Below, piece by piece: positions 1-7,794 of a DNA stretch of 64,000 nt. The number at the start of each line of letters is the position of its first letter. Within the stretch, counting starts at the first letter, position 1. The position numbers and the translations under genes were made by a program. This DNA is from Halomonas korlensis. GTDB lineage: Bacteria > Pseudomonadota > Gammaproteobacteria > Pseudomonadales > Halomonadaceae. The notes beneath the pieces were generated by a model that made no database searches, had not been told where the DNA came from, and saw nothing but the letters and a program-made list of their open reading frames with translations. The stretch covers positions 124,001 through 188,000 of the forward strand of contig NZ_FPBP01000004.1 in the NCBI RefSeq assembly GCF_900116705.1, in the 5' to 3' direction.

Positions 1-129
1 GAAGAGGATTGGTTTGACGAGGAGCGCAGCCGTCTGATCGAGCAGCGCGGCATGAGGGGAAGCGCCTGGCAGGGCGAAGGGGTCTCCGGCGGCACCTGGG
101 GTAAAGAAGGCGGAGTCGACGAGGACTGA
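1..129 (+). CDS. C-terminal end of an unidentified protein (partial)
   Basis: An open frame runs in from the left edge and stops with TGA at 127-129, giving the last 42 residues of a protein. The visible part is rich in acidic residues, glycine and tryptophan (it starts EEDWFDEERSRL and ends GGVDED), with no domain I recognise. A strong terminator follows 66 bp downstream on the same strand, which supports this being a real gene end. The function cannot be read from this fragment. Confidence 0.5.
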   Translation, partial: EEDWFDEERSRLIEQRGMRGSAWQGEGVSGGTWGKEGGVDED

Positions 130-195
130 GACACCCATGCCGAGGCGGCCACGCCGATTGTGGCATCGTTATCGTCCATCCTTACCGTTTTGCTT

Positions 196-221
196 GCGCC
201 GGGGTCTTCCCGGCGCTTTTT
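196..221 (+). terminator. Rho-independent terminator
   Basis: A perfect 8 bp stem (GCGCCGGG paired with CCCGGCGC) with loop GTCTT is followed by five T. It ends the transcript of the partial gene at the left edge and isolates it from xseA. Confidence 0.85.
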
Positions 222-350
222 CGTTTCAGGGTCTGGTAACAGCCTCGCTCACTCATGTCGCCCATTCAGGCCGCCCGCCCATGCCGCCTGCCGGCACGCG
301 GCGGCGCGTGCTAGAGTGGCGGCCTTGCTCGACCACCCACGAGACCGTGC

Positions 351-1694
351 ATGTCCCCTCCCGACGCCTCCGCCCTCTCCGTCAGCGACGTCAATCGCCG
401 TGCCAAGCAGACGCTTGAGCGCGACATCGGTGAGTTGTGGGTCGAGGGGGAGCTTTCCGGCGTGTCGCGGCCCGGCTCCGGGCATGTCTATTTCACCCTC
501 AAGGATGCGCGGGCTCAATTGCGCTGCGCGCTGTTCCGCACCCGGGCGCGGTTCGTGGCCTCGCCGATGCGTGACGGCGATCGTGTCAAGGTGCGCGGGC
601 GGCTGTCAATCTTCGAGCCGCGCGGCGATTACCAGCTGATCGTCGAGGCGGTGCAGGCGGCGGGGCTTGGCGACTTGCTGGCGGCGTTCGAGCGGCTCAA
701 GGCCCGGCTGGCGGACGAAGGGGTCTTCGCCAACGCTCGCGCCCTGCCCTACCCGCCTCGCCATCTGCTGGTGCTCACCTCGCCGACCGGGGCGGCCATC
801 CGCGATGTACTGGCCGTGCTCGCGGCGCGCTGGCCGCTGGCCCAGGTGACGCTGATTCCAGTGCCGGTGCAGGGGCGCGAGGCCGCCCCGGCGCTGATCT
901 CGGCGCTGGGCATGCTCAATCGCCAGCAGGCGCTGGACCCGAATCGCGACGTGATCCTGGTCACCCGCGGCGGCGGCAGCCTGGAGGATCTGTGGGCCTT
1001 CAACGACGAGCACCTGGCGCGCGCCATCTTCCACTCGCGGCTGCCGGTGATGTCGGCGGTGGGTCACGAGGTCGACGTGACGCTTGCCGACTTCGCCGCC
1101 GACGTGCGCTCGCCCACGCCGTCCGCCGCGGCCGAGCAGCTGGTGCCCGACCGTCGCGAGCTGCAGGGCCGCCTGGCGATGCTTGCCGCCCGCCTGGAGC
1201 GCGCCCAGCTCGGCCGGCTGGAGCGCGATGCCCAGCGCCTGGACCACCTGCGCGCGCGGCTTCGCCACCCCCGTGACGCGCTCGAGCGCCAGCGTGCCCG
1301 GCTCGATCAGCTGCACGGCCGGCTGATACGTGCCATCGAGGAGCGCCTGGCGGCAGAGCGCCGCCGCGAGACGCACCTCGCCCGGCGCCTTTCTGCTCAC
1401 CCGCCGGCGCGCCAACTGGCGCAGGCGACCCAACGGCTGGAAGGCGCTCGTACCCGCTTAGCACCCGCCATGCAGCGCGAGCTTGCGCGCCATCGAGAAC
1501 GCTTCGCCGGGCTCGCCCGTGAGTTGCAGGCGGTCAGCCCGCTTTCGGTGCTGGGGCGCGGCTACGCGATTCTGGAAGACGAACGCGGCCAGGTGATCCG
1601 CCGCTCGCAGGACACCCGGCCGGGGCAGACGCTGACCGCCCGCCTGGGCGAGGGCCGCTTGAAGCTGGAGGTCAAACGACGCCTGAAGCGTTGA
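351..1694 (+). CDS. xseA: Exodeoxyribonuclease VII large subunit
   Basis: 447 residues, close to the 456 of E. coli XseA. The large subunit combines with several XseB subunits to degrade single-stranded DNA from both ends into acid-soluble oligonucleotides, acting in the cytoplasm in mismatch repair and recombination. The amino end carries the OB-fold nucleic-acid-binding region (LWVEGELSGVSRPGSGHVYF, about residues 29-48). The catalytic domain follows with LTSPTGAAIRDV (about 140-151), TRGGGSLEDLWAFND (about 205-219) and SAVGHEVDVTLADF (about 236-249). The rest is a long charged coiled-coil region typical of the family. The ATG at 351 puts the OB fold at the expected distance. xseB is not in the window. 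The gene converges on the phospholipase D-like gene with only 16 bp between stop codons. Confidence 0.95.
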   Translation: MSPPDASALSVSDVNRRAKQTLERDIGELWVEGELSGVSRPGSGHVYFTLKDARAQLRCALFRTRARFVASPMRDGDRVKVRGRLSIFEPRGDYQLIVEAVQAAGLGDLLAAFERLKARLADEGVFANARALPYPPRHLLVLTSPTGAAIRDVLAVLAARWPLAQVTLIPVPVQGREAAPALISALGMLNRQQALDPNRDVILVTRGGGSLEDLWAFNDEHLARAIFHSRLPVMSAVGHEVDVTLADFAADVRSPTPSAAAEQLVPDRRELQGRLAMLAARLERAQLGRLERDAQRLDHLRARLRHPRDALERQRARLDQLHGRLIRAIEERLAAERRRETHLARRLSAHPPARQLAQATQRLEGARTRLAPAMQRELARHRERFAGLARELQAVSPLSVLGRGYAILEDERGQVIRRSQDTRPGQTLTARLGEGRLKLEVKRRLKR

Positions 1695-1710
1695 GCGGCT
1701 AGGGTGAAGG

Positions 1711-3231
1711 CTAGTAGCTGGTCAAGTTGAGATAGGTCTGCACCGCATAGATGATGCGCTGTCCCTGGGAGAGTACGTTCTGGTACTCCTCCTGATCGAG
1801 GGTATAGGCGCCGCCGCGATTGTGCCACAGGGTAGTGAAGTAGGCCTCGACCTCGCGCATCACCTCGGCTTCCGGCGGGCCCCAGATCGTCAGCCCGGCC
1901 TCGAGGTTGTAGTCGGCGAGGTTGCGCGTCGTGAAGTTGGTCGAGCCGCTGATGAGGGTACTTTGCGTCTCCTGCTTGAGCATCATCATCTTGGGGTGGT
2001 ACTGCTCGATCCCGACGGCATACCAGCGGATGCGAACCGCGCCGTCGGTATCCTCTTCCAGCTCCTCGACCACGGGGCGGTTGGGGAGGCCCGTTTTCTT
2101 CCTGCCGAACGCGGTCTCGTTGGGATCGAGGACCATCGATACCTTGACCCCTCGGTTGGCCGCGGCGGTGATCGCATTGACCACCTGACGGTCGGCGAGA
2201 TAGAACATCCCGAGCCACAGCTCGTTGCCGGGCCCGGCGCGCGCCAGGGTGGCGAGCACGTTTTTCAACGTCTGCCCTTCGGTGGTGTACTGAATGCGCA
2301 GCGCTCCCTCGCTGGCGGCGTTCGCGGTTTCCTCCGTCTCAAGGGTAGGCAAGACGACCCCCGAGTCGCCGAGGTCGACCACCGCCTGCTCGGCCTTCAG
2401 CATCTCGGCGATGATCGGACCGCTGACCTCGAAGGCGACGTTCTCGTGGAAGCCTGACTCGGTATGGGCGTTTGCCGAGGCGACCAGGGCGGCGCGCTCG
2501 GTCATGTAGACCTTGCGATGGTTGGCCTTGATGTTGAAGAGCTTGAGGTAGGAGCGCAGGGTCATGCGCGGCCCGTCGTCGACGAAGGGGTTTTCCAGCC
2601 AGCCCGTGCCTTCCTGGCCGAACCATTGCAGCCCCATCCGCCATAGGGTCGAGTAGAGGGGAGTGGAATCGCGCAAGGGGTGCAGGTTGGATATCACCAC
2701 CTCGATGCCTGCCGCCTTCAGCGGCTCGAGCCAGTCCGCCGGGTAGGAGCCGTAACCGGTGTTGACCGCGTCGGAAATGAACACGATCGGCATGTCCGGG
2801 TTGGCTGCTTGCTTATCGATCAATTGCCGCATGAGATCGTCGGCGATCGGTGGGTAGTCCTCCGACGGGTCACTGACTCGGCCGTCCATCATGAAGGCGT
2901 CGATGACGATGAAGTCCTCCGCCTCCTCGATCATCTGTGCCAGGCGGGCGAATATCTCCTGGTCGACGTGGCGGATATCGTTCTCGTGATGGGTCAGGTC
3001 GCGGTAGAACTTGACATTATCGACGCGATATTCCTGGCTGGCGTAGGAGATCCCGTCCGGCAGTGGCTTGTACTGGTGATAAAGCAACACGCCGGCGTAG
3101 GCGATCAGCAGCAGGAACACGTACCAGCGCTTGCGCCACCACCAGCGCCGCTTGAGTTGATCCCTGCCGGGCTCGCCTGCCCGCCCCCGCCGGCCTGGCG
3201 TGCGGCCCGATGGCGCCACAGGGCGTGCCAT
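1711..3231 (-). CDS. Membrane-anchored phospholipase D-like protein
   Basis: 506 residues from the ATG at 3231, which overlaps the glrR stop codon as TAATG; the frame upstream lies inside glrR. After a basic, proline-rich cytoplasmic start comes one membrane segment at about residues 36-52 (WYVFLLLIAYAGVLLY). Two phospholipase D-type HxK motifs follow: NHRKVYM at about 236-242 and YHPKMMMLK at about 411-419, the latter with SGSTNFTTRN behind it. This is the layout of the HKD superfamily (cardiolipin synthase, phospholipase D, transphosphatidylases). The conserved Asp of HxKxxxxD is not in the usual place in either motif, so the chemistry is uncertain. It probably acts on lipid or another phosphodiester at the outer face of the inner membrane. 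Coupling to glrR suggests a job in the envelope response run by GlrK/GlrR. A cardiolipin synthase role is possible but unproven. Confidence 0.75.
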   Translation of the reverse strand: MARPVAPSGRTPGRRGRAGEPGRDQLKRRWWWRKRWYVFLLLIAYAGVLLYHQYKPLPDGISYASQEYRVDNVKFYRDLTHHENDIRHVDQEIFARLAQMIEEAEDFIVIDAFMMDGRVSDPSEDYPPIADDLMRQLIDKQAANPDMPIVFISDAVNTGYGSYPADWLEPLKAAGIEVVISNLHPLRDSTPLYSTLWRMGLQWFGQEGTGWLENPFVDDGPRMTLRSYLKLFNIKANHRKVYMTERAALVASANAHTESGFHENVAFEVSGPIIAEMLKAEQAVVDLGDSGVVLPTLETEETANAASEGALRIQYTTEGQTLKNVLATLARAGPGNELWLGMFYLADRQVVNAITAAANRGVKVSMVLDPNETAFGRKKTGLPNRPVVEELEEDTDGAVRIRWYAVGIEQYHPKMMMLKQETQSTLISGSTNFTTRNLADYNLEAGLTIWGPPEAEVMREVEAYFTTLWHNRGGAYTLDQEEYQNVLSQGQRIIYAVQTYLNLTSY

Positions 3232-4649
3232 TACGCCGAGGGCTTGAAGGGGCTGGGCTCGAGGTCGTGTCGCGCCAGCAGCTTGTAGAAGTCGGTGCGG
3301 TTGCGTCCGGCGATGCGTGCCGCCTGGGTGACGTTGCCTTCGGTGATCTTGAGCACCTTGATCAGGTAGCTGCGCTCGAAGGCGGCGCGCGCGTCGTTGA
3401 AGGTCGGCAGGCCGTTGTCCTCGGCGGCCAGCGCCTGGGCCACCAGCGCCTCGGGAATCATCGGCGAGCTGGTCAGGGCCACGCACTGCTCGACCACATT
3501 GACCAGCTGGCGCACGTTGCCCGGCCAGGCGCTGCCGGCCAGCAGGTTCAGCGCCTCGGGCGAGAATCCCTTGACGAAGGGCTTGTGACGCTCGGCGGCC
3601 TGGGTCACCAGGTACTTGGCCAGCAGCGGTACATCCTCGGCGCGCTCCTTGAGCGGGGGCAGCTTGAGGTTGACGACGTTGAGGCGATAGTAGAGATCCT
3701 CGCGGAAGTCGCCCTCCTGCATGGCGCGGTCGAGGTCACGATGGGTCGCCGAGATGATGCGCACGTCGATGGGCACCGAGGTCGTCGAGCCCAGCGGGCG
3801 GATCTGACGCTCCTGCAACGCCCGCAGCAGCTTGATCTGCAGCGTCAACGGCATGTCGCCGATCTCGTCGAGGAACAGCGATCCACCATCGGCGGCCTGA
3901 AAGAGCCCCTGATGCTCTTTCACCGCCCCGGTGAAGGCGCCCTTGGCATGGCCGAACAGCTCGCTTTCCAGCAGCGGTTCGGGCAGCGCGCCGCAGTTGA
4001 TGGCAACGAAGGGCTTGTCGGCCCGCGAGCTGGCCTTGTGGATGCCGCTCGCCAACAGCTCCTTGCCCGACCCTGAGGGACCGGTGATCAGCACGCTGAC
4101 ATCGGAGGCAGCGACCATGCGCGCCTGCTCGAGGATGCGCTCCATTTCGGGGCTGCGGGTGATGATTGCCGCGCGCCAGGCATCGTCGCCTTCGGCGGTG
4201 GCGCCGGGGGCCTGGTCGAGCGCCTCGTCGATGGCAGCGAACAGCTCATCGCGATCCACCGGCTTGGTGAGAAAGCCGAACACGCCCTGGCGCGTGGCGC
4301 TGACCGCATCGGGTATCGAGCCATGCGCGGTGAGCAGGATGACCGGCAGGCCCGGCGCCTGGCGCTGCACTTCCCGAAACAGCGCCAGGCCATCCATTTC
4401 GTCCATGCGCAGATCGGTGAGCACCAGCTCGGGTCGATCGATGTCGAGAATTTTGAGGGCCTGCCGGCCGCTTTCGGCCGTGGTTACCCGATAGCCGCGG
4501 CTTTCCAGGCGCATGCCAAGCAGCTTGAGCAGACTGATGTCGTCGTCTACCAGCAGGATATGCGGTTGTCCGCCGGCCATCCGGCCGCCCTGGGCACGCG
4601 CCCGGCTGTCGAGGATACGTGGCGCCTGCATGGAGGTTGCGTGTTTCAC
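3231..4649 (-). CDS. glrR: Sigma-54-dependent response regulator GlrR (QseF)
   Basis: 472 residues with the NtrC-family layout. The receiver domain has the acidic pocket VDDD at about 34-37 and phospho-acceptor Asp about 79 in LVLTDLRMDEMDG. The AAA+ domain has Walker A GPSGSGKE (about 190-197) and the sigma-54-contacting GAFTGA motif (about 238-243). The carboxyl end has a Fis-type helix-turn-helix (EGNVTQAARIAGRNRTDFYK). It activates sigma-54 promoters after phosphorylation by GlrK. Start: GTG at 4649, overlapping the qseG stop as GTGA; an internal ATG just before the receiver domain is an alternative. In enterobacteria GlrR activates glmY and rpoE. Matching sites are present upstream of this operon (7626-7643 and 7691-7708). 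Confidence 0.92.
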   Translation of the reverse strand: MKHATSMQAPRILDSRARAQGGRMAGGQPHILLVDDDISLLKLLGMRLESRGYRVTTAESGRQALKILDIDRPELVLTDLRMDEMDGLALFREVQRQAPGLPVILLTAHGSIPDAVSATRQGVFGFLTKPVDRDELFAAIDEALDQAPGATAEGDDAWRAAIITRSPEMERILEQARMVAASDVSVLITGPSGSGKELLASGIHKASSRADKPFVAINCGALPEPLLESELFGHAKGAFTGAVKEHQGLFQAADGGSLFLDEIGDMPLTLQIKLLRALQERQIRPLGSTTSVPIDVRIISATHRDLDRAMQEGDFREDLYYRLNVVNLKLPPLKERAEDVPLLAKYLVTQAAERHKPFVKGFSPEALNLLAGSAWPGNVRQLVNVVEQCVALTSSPMIPEALVAQALAAEDNGLPTFNDARAAFERSYLIKVLKITEGNVTQAARIAGRNRTDFYKLLARHDLEPSPFKPSA

Positions 4650-5227
4650 TGCCTTGTCTCCTCTTCATCGATCTGCTGTCGAAGGTTGATGTTGCGTTCG
4701 ATGTCGGTCAGCGCCTCGAGCTTCTCGTCCAGCGCGGCGTTTTCCTCTTCGAGGGTCGCGATCTCCTGTTGAGAGCTGGCGAGGCGCCCACTCATGGCGC
4801 GCCGGCCCTCCAGCTCATTGAGCCAATAGCGCAGCAGCGGCTGCAGCTCGACGGGCGCGGCATGCAGATCCGCCTTGTAGAGTTCCGAGGCGTGGTCCCA
4901 TTCATTCTCGCTGCCCCAGGTCAGCACGATCGCCCTGGCCAGACGACGCTCGGCGGTTTCGGCCTGCAGGCGCGTCAGCATGTCGTTGCGCCACTCGTGA
5001 TCGCCGCGCTGGGAGGCCAGGCCGAAGGCTATCCAGTCGGACAGCAGGCAGGGCACATCGTTGAAGTTGGGCAATACGGCCTTGCAGCCGGACGAGACGG
5101 GCTTGACGGACTCGTTGTGGTCTTGCCGAGCGAAAGGCTCGTCGGGTAGTAATTCACAGCCCCCCAGCAAGAGGGCCATCAGGCAGACCAGCAGCGGGCC
5201 GATTCGCAAGCGTCGTCGCATCGTCAT
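4646..5227 (-). CDS. qseG: QseG-type outer-membrane lipoprotein of the Glr system
   Basis: 193 residues. The amino end is a lipoprotein signal: basic start, hydrophobic stretch and lipobox LLGGC, with Cys about 24 as the lipidated residue. The rest is mostly helical, and the last third is a predicted coiled coil rich in Glu, Leu and Ala (QQEIATLEEENAALDEKLEA). QseG of enterobacteria is an outer-membrane lipoprotein that contacts the periplasmic part of the GlrK kinase and stimulates it. The position between glrK and glrR, overlapping both by 4 nt, is the main ground for the name; sequence conservation in this family is low. ATG at 5227. Confidence 0.8.
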   Translation of the reverse strand: MTMRRRLRIGPLLVCLMALLLGGCELLPDEPFARQDHNESVKPVSSGCKAVLPNFNDVPCLLSDWIAFGLASQRGDHEWRNDMLTRLQAETAERRLARAIVLTWGSENEWDHASELYKADLHAAPVELQPLLRYWLNELEGRRAMSGRLASSQQEIATLEEENAALDEKLEALTDIERNINLRQQIDEEETRQ

Positions 5228-6939
5228 GGTTTCCTGGAAGAGAGATGGGTGGGCCCCGGCTCGAGACGGGGTTCATGGCGACCCGATTCGCTGGCACGGG
5301 ACGCTTTGTGATCAGCCTCTTCGAACCAGGGCGCTTCGACAAGGGGCTCTTCGATAAGGGGCGCTTTGATAAAGGGTTCGTTGATTGAGGGCTCGTGGGC
5401 AATAGACTTCTTGATGAACGACTCGCTGTCGTAGGCGTTGGTTTCTCGCGCCTCGTCCGCGACGGGCAGCGCGCTGGTCAACCTTGGCAGGGTCAGGCGA
5501 AAGCACACGTCGAGGTGCGGATGCTCGACCAGCGCCAGGCTGCCGTGGTGCAGGCGAGCGCAGTCGGCGGCCACCGACAGGCCGATGCCGGAACCCTTGA
5601 GCGGACCCTTGCGACGAATGCGGCCCTGATAAAAGGCTTCGAATAGCCGCCCGCGATCCTCGTCGGCAATCGGCTCGCCGCTGTTGGCCACCTCGATCAT
5701 CAGCTCATCGAGGTGACGGTAGGCACGAATCTCCAGCCTGCCGCCGTCTTCCCCATAGGCGATGGCGTTGGAAATCAGGTTGTCGAGAATACAGCTAATG
5801 GCACTGCGGTCGGCCCGCCATTCGAGGGGCGCATCGAAGTAGGTGACGCGCATGCCCTTGTTGCTCAGAGCCAGGCGATGCTTGGCGAGCACCTCTTTGA
5901 CCACCGTTGCGATGTCCATGCGCTCGGGCTCGATGGCGCGATTGTGCTGCAGGAGGTTGTAGTCGAGAAGCTGTTCGATCAGGCGCTGCAAGTCGCTGCC
6001 ACTGGCGTCGATCAGGTCGAGTATCTCGCGCTGGCGAGGCGTGAGTTCACCGGCCACCCCATCGGCGAGCAGCGACGAGCCCTCGCGCACGCTGGCCAGC
6101 GGTGTCTTGAGCTCATGGGACATGTGGCGCAGAAACTGCTGTTTCTGCTCCTCGAGTTCCTCGAGGCGCGAGGCCAGCCAGTCGAGTCGCTGGTCGAGCT
6201 GAACGAGCTCCGCGGGGCCCTGAATGGGCCTCGCCGTCTGAGGCTTGTTGCCACTGCCCAGGCCCAGGATGCGGCGCTCGAGCTGGTGCACCGGACGGAT
6301 GATCAGCCAGGAGAAGTAGAGCATCAGGATCAGGCTGGCCGAAACCAACGCCGCGGTCTGCAGCCACAGCCGGTTCTGCACGTTAGTGGCACGCTCGCGG
6401 ATCGCCTCGATACGCAGGTCGATCTGCTCATTGGTCGCCCGGCGCATGGCGTCGGTATTCTGGGAAAACGGATAGAAGGCCACCAGACGCTCGCGAAACT
6501 CCTCGATGGGCAGTTCAGGCAGGCGAGCCAGCTCTTCCAGCTGGCCGTCGAGCGTGGCCACCTCCGGACTCTCGGGCAGCAGCTCGCGGTGCAAGGTCAA
6601 CAGCGTCTGGTATTCATCCAGCCGCTCGTAGTAGATATCCAGCAGGCTCTCCTGCTCCAGCACGGCGTACTGGCGGGCCCCACGCTCCATTTCCAGTGCC
6701 AGGGCGCTGAGGGTGCGCGCACGACGCGTCTCCTCGACGGCCTGGCGAGCGCTCACGTCGGCCAGTCGCGACAGTTCGGTGAGTGCCTGGCCGGCCTGGA
6801 ACATCAACACGGCAAGGGGCAGCATTACCAGGAGAAAGGCGAGTAGCACGAGCTGTAGCAGCGAGCGTGGGCGCCAGCGGCGGGAAACCCGAGAGATCAT
6901 GACCAGCGTTCTTTGCAGGGGAGTGAGAGATACTGCCAT
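5224..6939 (-). CDS. glrK: Sensor histidine kinase GlrK (QseE)
   Basis: 571 residues from the ATG at 6939 (MAVSLTPLQR); an internal ATG at 6900 (MISRVSRRW) fits the E. coli start equally well. A first membrane segment (LLQLVLLAFLLVMLPLAVLM), a periplasmic helical sensor of about 150 residues, and a second segment (LVSASLILMLYFSWLII) are followed by a HAMP-like linker. The HisKA domain has the phospho-acceptor His in MSHELKTPLASVREG. The HATPase domain shows the N box (DNLISNAIAYGE) and GIGLSVAADC. The kinase senses envelope stress with QseG and phosphorylates GlrR. Odd: the last 70 or so residues are a low-complexity tail of degenerate five-residue units outside the kinase fold, encoded by a 15 bp tandem repeat. 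Confidence 0.9.
   Translation of the reverse strand: MAVSLTPLQRTLVMISRVSRRWRPRSLLQLVLLAFLLVMLPLAVLMFQAGQALTELSRLADVSARQAVEETRRARTLSALALEMERGARQYAVLEQESLLDIYYERLDEYQTLLTLHRELLPESPEVATLDGQLEELARLPELPIEEFRERLVAFYPFSQNTDAMRRATNEQIDLRIEAIRERATNVQNRLWLQTAALVSASLILMLYFSWLIIRPVHQLERRILGLGSGNKPQTARPIQGPAELVQLDQRLDWLASRLEELEEQKQQFLRHMSHELKTPLASVREGSSLLADGVAGELTPRQREILDLIDASGSDLQRLIEQLLDYNLLQHNRAIEPERMDIATVVKEVLAKHRLALSNKGMRVTYFDAPLEWRADRSAISCILDNLISNAIAYGEDGGRLEIRAYRHLDELMIEVANSGEPIADEDRGRLFEAFYQGRIRRKGPLKGSGIGLSVAADCARLHHGSLALVEHPHLDVCFRLTLPRLTSALPVADEARETNAYDSESFIKKSIAHEPSINEPFIKAPLIEEPLVEAPWFEEADHKASRASESGRHEPRLEPGPTHLSSRKP
5299..5418 (-). repeat. 15 bp tandem repeat in the 3' end of glrK, about eight units
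   Basis: On the plus strand the units are close to GGGCGCTTCGATAAG, at 5299, 5314, 5329, 5344, 5359, 5374, 5389 and 5404; the central four are the most alike. Each encodes five residues of the type P-L/F-I/V-x-E/A (for example PLIEE, PLVEA, PFIKA). The unit is a multiple of three, so copy-number change would keep the frame and only alter the tail length. Confidence 0.85.
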
Positions 6940-7020
6940 TGTCCGTCCCCAAAGAATAACAGAGTTCTGCCGGTCAGCCTTCTTCGTACGGCCCGCTTCG
7001 TGCGCGTCAGCGTGAAGCAT

Positions 7021-7044
7021 AAAAAAGGCCGGCATAGCCGGCCC
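7021..7044 (-). terminator. Rho-independent terminator between the promoter region and glrK
   Basis: Read on the minus strand: stem GGCCGGC, loop TAT, stem GCCGGCC, then six T. It lies 82 bp before the glrK start codon and points at glrK, so it must end a transcript that starts further upstream, with glrK expressed by read-through or from its own promoter. Confidence 0.85.
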
Positions 7045-7491
7045 AATACGCAGGGAACTGAAGGGGTATGGAAAGTAGCTGACGTATTGCCTGATCAACG
7101 CCGTCAACCGCTATCCAAATGGGCCGAAGCCCGCGAAGCCATGCGAAGGTCATTTGCCAACAGGGGCTGACGTTCACATGCGGGTGACGAACCATCGCGT
7201 GGCGCGCCGCCCTGCTCCGTTCCTGACACTCTCGCTCTAACCTGATCGACAGCGCGAGTGCTCGATTCGATCCCCCCGAAGGGGGATGAGGCATCCTTGC
7301 CTGGGCCTCCTTGCCCGCTCGGGTCACGTCCTTGCCTGTGCGGCGAACCCGTCTCATCGCAACCTTAAGTCACACATCGCTTTGAGCAGACGCTGATCGC
7401 TTCGGGGTTCAGGTGCACAGGGCAGTGTTGACCCGAACGTCCTTGACGATCAAAAGCGGTTCGAGCCGTAATGAACCACTTTCGTTGCTCA
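7021..7491 (-). ncRNA. Candidate GlrR/sigma-54-controlled small RNA (position of glmY)
   Basis: No convincing protein gene lies between argA and glrK. A sigma-54 promoter at 7502-7517 predicts a start near 7491, and the terminator at 7021-7044 gives an RNA of about 470 nt. It contains a very stable 7 bp hairpin with a cUUCGg tetraloop (7270-7287) and a second GGGC-UUCG-GCCC hairpin near 7121-7132. In enterobacteria the sRNA gene glmY sits at exactly this place, directly upstream of glrK, and is activated by GlrR with sigma-54. The predicted RNA is longer than GlmY (about 180 nt), so it may be processed or unrelated in sequence. The call rests on promoter, operators, terminator and synteny, not on sequence likeness. 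Confidence 0.55.
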
Positions 7492-7501
7492 CCCTATCAC
7501 T

Positions 7502-7517
7502 TGCCAATGCCGTGCCA
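7502..7517 (-). promoter_or_regulatory. Sigma-54 (-24/-12) promoter
   Basis: Minus-strand TGGCACGGCATTGGCA fits the consensus TGGCAC-N5-TTGCA with one mismatch (TTGC reads TGGC). The invariant GG and GC are 12 nt apart, as required. The expected start is near 7491. GlrR, a sigma-54 activator, is encoded just downstream. Confidence 0.75.
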
Positions 7518-7518
7518 A

Positions 7519-7531
7519 TATCAAGCTATTT
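7519..7531 (+). promoter_or_regulatory. Possible IHF-binding site
   Basis: TATCAAGCTATTT agrees with WATCAANNNNTTR at all but the last position and lies in an AT-rich stretch between the sigma-54 promoter and the GlrR sites, where IHF commonly bends DNA. It nearly abuts the -24 element, which is closer than usual, so it is only a candidate. Confidence 0.3.
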
Positions 7532-7625
7532 TCTTCTATTTCAAAAACTTAATCGATCATAAAGCACCCCGGGCGACACGCCTAGGGACCGAATCGACGA
7601 AATAATTTCCCCTCAGGCGCTGATC

Positions 7626-7643
7626 TGTCTTATTTTTGAGACA
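7626..7643. promoter_or_regulatory. GlrR-binding site, exact TGTC-N10-GACA
   Basis: TGTC at 7626-7629 and GACA at 7640-7643 are separated by exactly ten bases, the motif known for GlrR at enterobacterial glmY. Its centre is about 143 bp upstream of the predicted start, a normal enhancer distance. Confidence 0.7.
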
Positions 7644-7690
7644 TTCATTGACGCTAAAATAGAAAGTTCATCTAATACAGGCCATTACGC

Positions 7691-7708
7691 TGTCTGCATT
7701 TGGCAACA
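7691..7708. promoter_or_regulatory. Second GlrR-binding site, one mismatch
   Basis: TGTC at 7691-7694, ten bases, then AACA at 7705-7708 instead of GACA. It is 65 bp further from the promoter than the exact site, about six helical turns, so both could sit on the same face of the DNA. Confidence 0.55.
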
Positions 7709-7794
7709 GCACCGGCGAGCCCGATAGCTTCTGAAGATGGCGTGCTGCGAACGAGGAACCTTGGCACGCGTGACAATGCCATGCCAGGCGCCGC

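Noticed and set aside
130..350. Protein-coding frames between the left-edge gene and xseA
   Set aside because: They overlap the terminator or the xseA start, lack ribosome-binding sites and show no family features.
7007..7357. A 116-residue frame on the minus strand with an AAGG before its ATG
   Set aside because: Its last codons run through the terminator hairpin and T run at 7021-7044, its composition is Arg-rich like chance GC frames, and it matches no family I know; an RNA fits better.
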